Source of the DNA: JAKJEP01 sp964580995
GTDB taxonomy: Bacteria > Planctomycetota > Phycisphaerae > Sedimentisphaerales > SM23-30
Assembly (NCBI GenBank): GCA_964580995.1
Contig: CAZOMV010000021.1
Span: 1 to 61,880 of the forward strand
Direction of reading: 5' to 3'
Length of the DNA: 61,880 bases
The notes under the pieces were generated by a model, which saw nothing but the letters and a program-made list of their open reading frames with translations, ran no database searches and was not told where the DNA came from. Within the stretch, counting starts at the first letter, position 1. Each line of letters begins with the position of its first letter. This document shows, in pieces, positions 17,644-25,531 of the stretch. The translations under genes were made by a program, and so were the position numbers.

Positions 17644-18675
17644 ATGGAAAACATAAAAGGAAAAAAAATTCGGGTGGTGGATACCACGATGCGGGACGGT
17701 AGCCACTCGATCAGTCATCAATATACCGTGGAACAGATTTGCAGCATTGCCCGGGGGCTGGATGAAGCGGGTGTGGAGATCGTGGAAGTATCGCATGGCG
17801 ATGGGCTGGGCGGCTCGTCGATCAATTACGGCTTTGAGCGGTGCAGCGATGAGGCCAAGCTTCGTGCGGCCGCTTCGGTGATGAAGAAGTCCAAGCTGAC
17901 CGTCCTGCTGCTGCCCGGTGTGGGTATCAAAGAGGATCTGGTAATGGCCCGCGATTGCGGGGCCAAGGTGGCCCGGGTTGCCACGCATGTGACGGAAGCG
18001 AATATCTCGGAGCAGCATATCGGGCTGGCGAAGGAATTGGGCATGGAAGTCCTCTGCTTCCTGATGATGGCCCATATGGCGGAAATTGAAATAATGGTCG
18101 AGCAGGCGAAGTTGATGGAGAGCTATGGGGCCGATGGGATTTATGTCGTGGATTCGGCCGGGGCGATGGTGCCTAGCCAGGTGAAGCAGAGGGTTGAGGC
18201 GATGCGCAGCAGTCTGAAATGTCAGGTGGGCTTTCATGCCCATAACAATCTGGGATTGGGTGTGGGCAATTCGCTGGCGGCGGTAGAAGCGGGCGCAACG
18301 ATTATCGATGGTTCGATGCGCGGGATGGGTGCCGGGGCCGGGAACGCGATGCTGGAAGCGATTGTGGCGGTACTGGATAAGCTGGGCTACAATACGGGGA
18401 TTAATTTGTTTAAACTGATGGATGTCGGGGAGAATCTGGTCAAGCCGATTATGCCCGGCCCGCAGGAGATCACGAATGCTTCGATGACGCTGGGGTATGC
18501 GGGTGTATATTCGTCGTTCATGCTCCACAGCAAGCGGGCGGCGGAGAAGTTCGGCCTGGACCAGCGCGATATTCTGGTCGAACTGGGCAAACGCCGGGCG
18601 GTGGGCGGCCAGGAAGACTGGATCGTCGATGTGGCGGCGGAGATGGCGGAAAAGAAAAAAGCGAAAGTATCGTAA
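17644..18675 (+). CDS. 4-hydroxy-2-oxovalerate aldolase, DmpG/MhpE family
   Basis: A divalent-metal class II aldolase cleaving a 4-hydroxy-2-oxoacid to pyruvate and an aldehyde. The 343-residue protein shows the catalytic Arg/Asp/His in TTMRDGSHSISH, the metal-binding HAHNN (near residue 199) and the C-terminal communication domain (YNTGINLFKLMDVGENLVKPIM) that docks the DmpF partner. AGGAG at 17631-17635 lies inside the end of the dehydrogenase gene, indicating tight coupling. The hydratase that normally makes the substrate (DmpE/MhpD) is absent, so the substrate probably comes from the Ldh-family and DHDPS-like enzymes upstream. That link is inferred. Confidence 0.94.
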   Translation: MENIKGKKIRVVDTTMRDGSHSISHQYTVEQICSIARGLDEAGVEIVEVSHGDGLGGSSINYGFERCSDEAKLRAAASVMKKSKLTVLLLPGVGIKEDLVMARDCGAKVARVATHVTEANISEQHIGLAKELGMEVLCFLMMAHMAEIEIMVEQAKLMESYGADGIYVVDSAGAMVPSQVKQRVEAMRSSLKCQVGFHAHNNLGLGVGNSLAAVEAGATIIDGSMRGMGAGAGNAMLEAIVAVLDKLGYNTGINLFKLMDVGENLVKPIMPGPQEITNASMTLGYAGVYSSFMLHSKRAAEKFGLDQRDILVELGKRRAVGGQEDWIVDVAAEMAEKKKAKVS

Positions 18676-18723
18676 CCAAATAAACGAGTACCCATACCTA
18701 ATTTGACGAAAGGAAAACCAACC

Positions 18724-21213
18724 ATGAGTCCGATGAAGAAAAACCAGTTACTAAGTTTTGTATTGCTGCTGGGGATTTGCCAGCTTGTATATGGCGCCAA
18801 ACCATCTGCTCAGGAAATGGCGGAACAGGCCCGCTGGGTGGCCGCCAAGTTTGAAGGGAAGGTGGAAAAGGCGGCAGCGCCGGCCGGGCTGGTGGTGGTG
18901 GAAAATTATGAATATGTCCATAAGAACGGGCGGTTCGAAAAGCCGTTTAATATCAGCGGGACGAAATATACCCGCGGACTGTTTTGCCATGCCACCAGCA
19001 AGCTGATTGTCCAACTGCCTTCGGCGGGCAAGACGTTCCAAACCATTGTGGGCGTGGATACCAACGATCAAACATCAGGCGGCCGCGGCAGTATTGTGTT
19101 CTCGGTTAGCGTGAAAGGGCAGGAAAAATTCAATTCCGGCCTGATGAAGGAAGGAATGGCGGGGATTCCCGTCAAGGTGGATCTGGACGGGGTACGGGAG
19201 TTTGTAATCGCGGTCAGCGACGGCGGGGATGGGATCCCGTGCGATCAGGCCGACTGGGTGGATGCGAAAGTGGAACTGGCGGATGGCGGCGAGATGTGGC
19301 TGGGCGACATGACGATTTTGGACGACACGCAGAAGCCCCTTACCGCGGAACCGCAGTTTTCCTTTACCTATGATAAGAAGAGTTTTGCCGAATTGAAAAA
19401 CGGTTGGGAAATGAAGCGGAAAACGGAAAAGGTGGATCAATTCCAGACCCGGCATGAAACGACCTGGCGGGATCCGAAAACCGGTCTGGTGGTTCGCTGT
19501 GTCGGCATGGAATGGAAAGATTTCCCCACGGTGGAATGGACGCTGTATTTCAAGAACGAAGGCAGCCAAGACACCCCCATTCTGGAAAACATTCAGGCCC
19601 TGGATATGGAACTGGGCCGCACGAAGTCCGGTGAATTCCTCCTGCACCACGCAGTGGGCAGTCCCTGTGCAGCCAATGATTTCGGGCCGCTGGAAAGCGT
19701 TCTGGCCCCCGGCACCACCAAGCGGATTGCCGCGGCTGGCGGGCGTCCGACCAATAGTGATATGTCCTATTTCAATCTGGAGCTTCCGGGCAAGCAGGGG
19801 ATCATTGTGGCGGTCGGTTGGCCGGGTCAATGGTCCTCCGATTGGATTCGCGATGCGGGAACGGGCCTGCGCGTAGTGGCCGGACAGGAGCTGACGCATT
19901 TCAAACTGCTGCCGGGCGAGGAAGTTCGCAGTCCTCTGATTGTGCTGCAATTCTGGAACGGCGGCGACTGGGTTCGTGCCCAGAACATCTGGCGGCGGTG
20001 GATGCTGGCCCATAATGTGCCTAAGTCCGACGGCAAAGATCTGGAACCTTATCTGTTCGGCTGTAGCTCCCATTTCTATCAGGAAATGTACACCGCCAGC
20101 GAAGAAAATCAAAAGATGTTCCTGGATCGTTATCAGGAAGAAAAAATCAAAATTGATTACTGGTGGATGGACGCTGGCTGGTATCCCTGTGACCCGGTTG
20201 GCTGGCCGAAAACCGGGACCTGGGAAGTCGATACCAAACGGTTTCCCAATGGCTTGCGCGCCATTAGTGACTATGCCCACAAGCAGGGTGTCAAAACGAT
20301 TGTCTGGTTTGAACCGGAGCGTGTGCATCCTGATACCTGGCTGCCGGAAACACATCCTGATTGGATCTTCGGCGGCAAGGCCGGCGGATTGCTGAACGAA
20401 GGCAATCCGGAAGCACTGAAGTGGCTGATTGAGCATATCAATCAATTGATTACCGCTCAGGGCATCGATGTGTACCGCGAAGATTTCAATATGGATCCGC
20501 TGGGCCATTGGCGCGGAAATGATACCGAGGACCGCCAGGGGATCACGGAAAATCATCATGTGGTCGGCCATCTGGCGTATTTCGATTCCATCATTAAACA
20601 GCATCCGGGTATCTGGATTGACTCCTGTGCCAGCGGCGGCCGGCGGCTGGACCTGGAAACCATGCGGCGGGCGGTGCCCCTGTGGCGGACGGATTACCGG
20701 CTGGACACGACCGGTACACAGAGTCATTCCTATGGCTTGTCGTTCTGGGTGCCGCTCAGCGGGACCGGGACCGGTGTCTTCACCGCGTACGATTTCCGCA
20801 GCAATATGGTGCCGTTCCTGAACTGCATCTGGGATATGAGGGACAAGAACGCGGATTATGAGTTAATGCGCCGTATGGCCCGCGAGTTCCGGCAGGTGGC
20901 GCATTATTACTGGGGAGATTACTATCCGCTGACACCATATAGCACCGCCAGCAATGCCTGGATGGCCTGGCAGTTTGATAAGCCGGAGATCGGGGAGGGG
21001 ATGGTGCAGGTGTTCCGGCGGCAGGACAGTTTCTATCTGGGCTGCCAGTTTAAACTCTCCGGCCTGGATCCAGCCGCCCGATATGAGGTGAAGGACCTGG
21101 ATACCCCCGGTAAGGCGGTAATGACAGGTGAGGAACTGATGCAAAAGGGCTTGAAAGTCCTCATCGAGAATCAGCCTGGCGCGGTCATTATTGTCTATAA
21201 AAAGGTAAACTGA
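18724..21213 (+). CDS. Secreted NPCBM-GH36 alpha-galactosidase
   Basis: An exported enzyme of 829 residues. A signal peptide (LLSFVLLLGICQLVYG) is followed by an NPCBM-like carbohydrate-binding domain at about residues 45-190, with the hallmark GLFCHATSKL and VGVDTNDQTSGGRGSIVF. Then come the GH36 supersandwich (VEWTLYFKNEGSQDTPIL) and barrel. Barrel motifs: YWWMDAGWYP, TIVWFEPERVHP, YREDFN with the likely nucleophile Asp587, CASGGRR, and LWRTDY with the likely acid/base Asp657. AGGA at 18711-18714 supports the ATG at 18724 over an in-frame TTG at 18703. It is the best conserved of the four GH36 paralogues and likely removes alpha-galactosyl units from a polymer or oligosaccharide. Confidence 0.92.
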   Translation: MSPMKKNQLLSFVLLLGICQLVYGAKPSAQEMAEQARWVAAKFEGKVEKAAAPAGLVVVENYEYVHKNGRFEKPFNISGTKYTRGLFCHATSKLIVQLPSAGKTFQTIVGVDTNDQTSGGRGSIVFSVSVKGQEKFNSGLMKEGMAGIPVKVDLDGVREFVIAVSDGGDGIPCDQADWVDAKVELADGGEMWLGDMTILDDTQKPLTAEPQFSFTYDKKSFAELKNGWEMKRKTEKVDQFQTRHETTWRDPKTGLVVRCVGMEWKDFPTVEWTLYFKNEGSQDTPILENIQALDMELGRTKSGEFLLHHAVGSPCAANDFGPLESVLAPGTTKRIAAAGGRPTNSDMSYFNLELPGKQGIIVAVGWPGQWSSDWIRDAGTGLRVVAGQELTHFKLLPGEEVRSPLIVLQFWNGGDWVRAQNIWRRWMLAHNVPKSDGKDLEPYLFGCSSHFYQEMYTASEENQKMFLDRYQEEKIKIDYWWMDAGWYPCDPVGWPKTGTWEVDTKRFPNGLRAISDYAHKQGVKTIVWFEPERVHPDTWLPETHPDWIFGGKAGGLLNEGNPEALKWLIEHINQLITAQGIDVYREDFNMDPLGHWRGNDTEDRQGITENHHVVGHLAYFDSIIKQHPGIWIDSCASGGRRLDLETMRRAVPLWRTDYRLDTTGTQSHSYGLSFWVPLSGTGTGVFTAYDFRSNMVPFLNCIWDMRDKNADYELMRRMAREFRQVAHYYWGDYYPLTPYSTASNAWMAWQFDKPEIGEGMVQVFRRQDSFYLGCQFKLSGLDPAARYEVKDLDTPGKAVMTGEELMQKGLKVLIENQPGAVIIVYKKVN

Positions 21214-21253
21214 TCCTTTAGCCGATACCGAAAATATTATATTGAGGATTCAA

Positions 21254-23344
21254 ATGGTTCAACGAATATTGGTAACCATGGCGGTGGTTCTGTGTGGATG
21301 GAGTCCGGTTTTGGCGGTTTCGCCAAGTTTGCAGGAACAGGAAATTGCCCAACAATGGGTGAGGGAGCGGCTGGAATCTGCTCCGCCTTCCCTGATTCCC
21401 TTTTCCTTTGTGTATGACGGCAGGCCATCCGCGGAAATACTGAAGGGATGGAAGCTGGAAAAAACGCAAAAGCGGCTGGATGAGAACCGCCTTTCCCGCA
21501 CCCTCGTTTTTCAGGATCCGGTAACGGCTCTGACGGTTCGTTGTGAATCGGTGGAATATGCGGATTTTCCGACGGTGGAATGGACGCTGTATTTCAAAAA
21601 TGAAGGCAGTCAGGACAGTCCGATTCTGGAGAATATCCAGGCATTGGATTTGGCGGTCAATCGGACTGCCGAGAGTGAATTTATTCTTCATTATTTCAAC
21701 GGCGGCGGCGGTGGTCCCGATGGATATCAGCCGAATGTAAGCGTATTGACCCCCGGGAAACAAGAAACCCTAAGCGGTCTCAATGGCCGGCCGACAGGTC
21801 GAACGATGTCGTACTTTAATCTGGAATGGTCCGGTCAGGGAATGCTGATCGCCGTCGGCTGGCCCGGACAATGGGCCGCCGGCTTTACGCGCGACCAGAA
21901 CACCGGTTTGCAGATTCGGGCCGGTCAGGAGCAGACACACTGTAAGCTGCTGCCCGGTGAAGAGATTCGCAGTCCGCTGATCGTCCTGCAATTCTGGCAG
22001 GGCGGCGACTGGATCCGGTCGCAAAATATCTGGCGGCGGTGGATGATGGCGCATAACCTGCCCCGTCCCGGCGGTAAACTGCCCGCTCCCCAGTTAGCCG
22101 GAGGAATTGCCGGGTATAGCGGGCTGGCCCTGATGTTCAACAGCCGGGAAGAAGATCATATTGCGTTTCTGGATCGTTATGTGAAGGAAAACATACCTCT
22201 GGATTACTGGTGGATGGATTTGGGCTGGTTTATACTGCCTAAGTCCTATCAAAAGGTGGTCGGGCTGAATGATGAGCATGAATATCCTCTGGAAGATTTA
22301 GGCACCTATACCGCCGACTATCATCGTTTCCCCAAGGGAATCCGAGCTATCAGCGATTACTGCCATGCCCGCGGCATCAAAACCATTTTATGGTTTGACC
22401 CGGAGCATATTTTTACCGGCTGCTGGCAGGAGGTAAAACACCCCGAGTGGATGCTGTCCCCGCCCAATATCCCCGGCATCGAAAAACAGATCAATCAGGG
22501 ATTGCCGCTGGAAAACCGAAGAGTGCTGAATTTGGGCAATCCTCAGGCTCTGGAGTGGCTGAACAATCGAATATCCGAGGTTCTGAATAAAGAAGGCATC
22601 GATACGTATCGGCTGGATTATAACATTGAGCCGTTGATTTTCTGGCAGGCTAACGACGATGAAGACCGGCAGGGGATAACGGAAAACCACTATGTACAGG
22701 GCTTTCTGGCCCATCTGGACGAGCAACTCCGCCGCCGGCCGGATTTAATGATCGATAACTGTGCCAGCGGCGGGATGCGAAATGATCTGGAAACCATGCG
22801 CCGTGCAGTCCCCTTATGGCGCAGCGATTACGCAGCCGAACCGGTCGGTATGCAGGGGATGACCTATGGCATCGCTTTCTGGCTGCCTTACTTTGGACAT
22901 TGGGGCGGTCATCTGGATCCCTATACCTTTCGCAGCAATATGATGCCGGCCATGATTATGGGGCATGACCTGCGTAATGCGGTGGATTTCGATTACCTCC
23001 GCAAGATGATCGGCCAGTGGCGGCAGGTCGCCCCGTACTATCTGGGCGATTATTATCCCCTCACGCCCCACAGCCTGGACAAGAGTGCCTGGCTGGCCTG
23101 GCAGTTCGATCAGCCGGAGATGGGGGAAGGGATGGTGCAGGCATTCCGCCGCCAGGATAGTATGTATCTGGGCGGTCAGTTCAGGCTCTCCGGCCTGGAT
23201 CCGGCGGCCCGCTATGAGGTGATAAATCTGGATGCACCCGCTCCGGCCGTTTTAACCGGTCAGGAACTGATGCAGAAAGGTTTGAACCTCATCATCGAGA
23301 ATCAGCCCGGTGCGGCGATTGTTGTTTATAAAAAAATCGGCTAA
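21254..23344 (+). CDS. Secreted GH36 alpha-galactosidase-like enzyme, third paralogue
   Basis: An exported GH36 enzyme of 696 residues without an NPCBM domain. A signal peptide (MVQRILVTMAVVLCGWSPVLA) is followed directly by the supersandwich and catalytic barrel. Key segments are YWWMDLGWF, ILWFDPEHIF (the usual WFEPERVHP is altered), TYRLDYN with likely nucleophile Asp455, CASGGMR, and LWRSDY with likely acid/base Asp525. GAGGA at 21244-21248 lies five bases upstream of the ATG. An insertion of about 25 residues after the first barrel motif, compared with the previous paralogue, may shape the active-site rim. Substrate preference probably differs from the NPCBM-bearing paralogue. Confidence 0.88.
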   Translation: MVQRILVTMAVVLCGWSPVLAVSPSLQEQEIAQQWVRERLESAPPSLIPFSFVYDGRPSAEILKGWKLEKTQKRLDENRLSRTLVFQDPVTALTVRCESVEYADFPTVEWTLYFKNEGSQDSPILENIQALDLAVNRTAESEFILHYFNGGGGGPDGYQPNVSVLTPGKQETLSGLNGRPTGRTMSYFNLEWSGQGMLIAVGWPGQWAAGFTRDQNTGLQIRAGQEQTHCKLLPGEEIRSPLIVLQFWQGGDWIRSQNIWRRWMMAHNLPRPGGKLPAPQLAGGIAGYSGLALMFNSREEDHIAFLDRYVKENIPLDYWWMDLGWFILPKSYQKVVGLNDEHEYPLEDLGTYTADYHRFPKGIRAISDYCHARGIKTILWFDPEHIFTGCWQEVKHPEWMLSPPNIPGIEKQINQGLPLENRRVLNLGNPQALEWLNNRISEVLNKEGIDTYRLDYNIEPLIFWQANDDEDRQGITENHYVQGFLAHLDEQLRRRPDLMIDNCASGGMRNDLETMRRAVPLWRSDYAAEPVGMQGMTYGIAFWLPYFGHWGGHLDPYTFRSNMMPAMIMGHDLRNAVDFDYLRKMIGQWRQVAPYYLGDYYPLTPHSLDKSAWLAWQFDQPEMGEGMVQAFRRQDSMYLGGQFRLSGLDPAARYEVINLDAPAPAVLTGQELMQKGLNLIIENQPGAAIVVYKKIG

Positions 23345-23415
23345 AAATAATCCGGTTGGAATATTTCATAAATTGCTTTGGATCAGGATGCTACTACCGT
23401 TAGCGGAAATATTGT

Positions 23416-25476
23416 ATGCGAATCGATAAGCTTTGGTTGCCGGCCGTGTGCCTGGTTTTCAGTGGGACGCTATCATCCTTGGCTATTTCGCCCGATGCCA
23501 AAGAGATGGAAGCCGCCGGTGCATGGATACAGGATCATTGGCTTTCGGCACCGGGCGCAGCGGAGCCTTTCTCCTTTGTGTATGACGGTGTCACTTCCCG
23601 GCAATTCCTTTCTGCGTGGCAGTCGAAGGTCACCCTTCGTCCGCTGGACCAGAGCCGTGTTCAGCGGATCCATACCTTCACCGATCCGGCCGGCGCCCTG
23701 GAAGTAAGATGCGAAGCCATCGAATATACAAACTATCCGGCAGTCGAATGGGTGGTTTATTTTAAGAATAGTAGTGATCACGATACCCCCATTTTAAAGG
23801 ATGTGCAGGCGATGGATTTATCCTTTCCCACCCAGGAGGATGGTCCTTGCGTCATTCATCATGCCGAAGGCAGCAATGCCAGTCTGACCGATTTCCGTCC
23901 GCGTACAACATCGCTCTCGGGGCCGGGTGAACTGACTATTTTTTCGCATGGCCATCCCGAACCGGTCGGGGTGCGGGGCGGATCCTCTTCGGTAGAGTCC
24001 CTTCCCTTTTTTAATGTAGAGGGCAGCGGCCTGGGCATGATTGCCGGGATCGGATGGACCGGTACCTGGAAAGCGAATTTTACGCGGCCGGCGGGGCAGC
24101 CTCTGGCAATTCGCGCGGGTATGGACCGGACGGAACTTTCACTGCATCCGGGCGAACAGATTCGCACCCCGCGGATTCTGGTCCTATTCTGGCAGCAGGA
24201 TCGATTCCGAGGACATAATCTATGGCGGCGGCTGCTGCTGGAATACTATTCGCCCCAGCCCGGCGGTCAGCGATTTCCCGGGCTTTTGTGCGATGCCAAC
24301 TGGGGATATTTGCCTGCCGCAGAGCAGATTCGGGAGCTGAACTGGTGGCCGGACCATGATATTCCGATGGAGTGCTATTGGGTGGATGCCTGCTGGTCTG
24401 GCGTTTCTTCCGCCGATTCGTGGGTGCAAATGCTTTCCAACCGGGCGGTCCGACCGGACCTGTATCCAAACGGGATGAAAGAGGTTTCGGACGCGGCCCA
24501 TCAAAAAAATATGAAGCTGCTCCTCTGGTTCGTCCCGCATGCCATCCATCCAGCCGTTGAGCTGGGTAAAGAACACCCCGCATGGATTGGGGAGTTACTC
24601 CCTCTGAACGAGGGCTACTATTTCTGGGATCATGGCGACCCGAAGGTAAATGAGTTCATGATCGACTATTATTCGAAGATCATCACGGATTATGGGATCG
24701 ATATCTTTCGGGAAGACGGCCGCCCGTACTGGAACTCGGACGACAAACCCGGCCGGATCGGCGCCAATCAATCGCACTATATAGAAGGATACTACGCCTT
24801 CCGCGACGGCCTGCTCCGCCATCATCCCAAATTGATGATTGATAACTGCGGCGAAGGTGGGAAAAAAATTGATTTAGAAACCATCTCCCGCACGATTGCT
24901 TTATGGCGCAGCGATTCTCAGGCGGGAGGCAATTTCGACCCGATCCTGTCCCAGGCCTATACCCACGGTCTATCACTTTGGATTCCTTTGTTTGGCTCGG
25001 CGATTCCGGGCGATAACCCCAACTTATATGCGATACGTAGCGCATATAGTACCGCTACCCTGATCGTCTGGGCGGAAAACAGCAATCTCGACCGTCGATG
25101 GTCCAATCCGAGGATCGATCTGAATGTTTTGCGCCGGGGCTTCAAGGAATATCTGGCCGTGCGGGAAAATTGCTTCGGGGATTATTATCCGCTGACTTCC
25201 TATAGCACGGAAACGGATTCCTGGCTGGCCTGGCAGCGGCATCGGCCGAAGGCGGGGCAGGGAATGATACAGGCGTTTCGACGGCAGCAGAGCAGTACCT
25301 TTGCCTGCCAGCTAAAAATGTTTGCTCTGGAGCCAGATGCTCGTTATGAATTTAGCAATCTGGACCATTCCGCAAAAACCATTGTTACCGGCCAGGAATT
25401 GATGCAAAAGGGGATCAAGGTATTTATTGAAGAAATACCCGGTGCGGCGGTAATTCTATATAAGAAAGTCGAATGA
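23416..25476 (+). CDS. Secreted divergent GH36-like enzyme, fourth paralogue
   Basis: An exported protein of 686 residues with a signal peptide (LWLPAVCLVFSGTLSSLA) and a full GH36 architecture, but with changed active-site surroundings. The first motif reads CYWVDACW, WFEPERVHP is replaced by WFVPHAIHP, YRxDFN becomes FREDGRPYW, CASGGRR becomes CGEGGKK, and the acid/base motif is LWRSDS. The catalytic aspartates are still present (Asp434 and Asp500). This suggests an active glycosidase with a different sugar or linkage rather than a dead copy. It is last of the four GH36 genes and directly precedes the two GH2 genes. Confidence 0.85.
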   Translation: MRIDKLWLPAVCLVFSGTLSSLAISPDAKEMEAAGAWIQDHWLSAPGAAEPFSFVYDGVTSRQFLSAWQSKVTLRPLDQSRVQRIHTFTDPAGALEVRCEAIEYTNYPAVEWVVYFKNSSDHDTPILKDVQAMDLSFPTQEDGPCVIHHAEGSNASLTDFRPRTTSLSGPGELTIFSHGHPEPVGVRGGSSSVESLPFFNVEGSGLGMIAGIGWTGTWKANFTRPAGQPLAIRAGMDRTELSLHPGEQIRTPRILVLFWQQDRFRGHNLWRRLLLEYYSPQPGGQRFPGLLCDANWGYLPAAEQIRELNWWPDHDIPMECYWVDACWSGVSSADSWVQMLSNRAVRPDLYPNGMKEVSDAAHQKNMKLLLWFVPHAIHPAVELGKEHPAWIGELLPLNEGYYFWDHGDPKVNEFMIDYYSKIITDYGIDIFREDGRPYWNSDDKPGRIGANQSHYIEGYYAFRDGLLRHHPKLMIDNCGEGGKKIDLETISRTIALWRSDSQAGGNFDPILSQAYTHGLSLWIPLFGSAIPGDNPNLYAIRSAYSTATLIVWAENSNLDRRWSNPRIDLNVLRRGFKEYLAVRENCFGDYYPLTSYSTETDSWLAWQRHRPKAGQGMIQAFRRQQSSTFACQLKMFALEPDARYEFSNLDHSAKTIVTGQELMQKGIKVFIEEIPGAAVILYKKVE

Positions 25477-25531
25477 TATTATTAGCAGAGGATGTTGGTA
25501 ATAGTTCTTTTCAATGCAAGGTAAAAGGTTT

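Noticed and set aside
19075..20727. 550-residue minus-strand open frame opposite the NPCBM-GH36 gene
   Set aside because: Antisense shadow of a well-supported glycosidase gene; no family resemblance.
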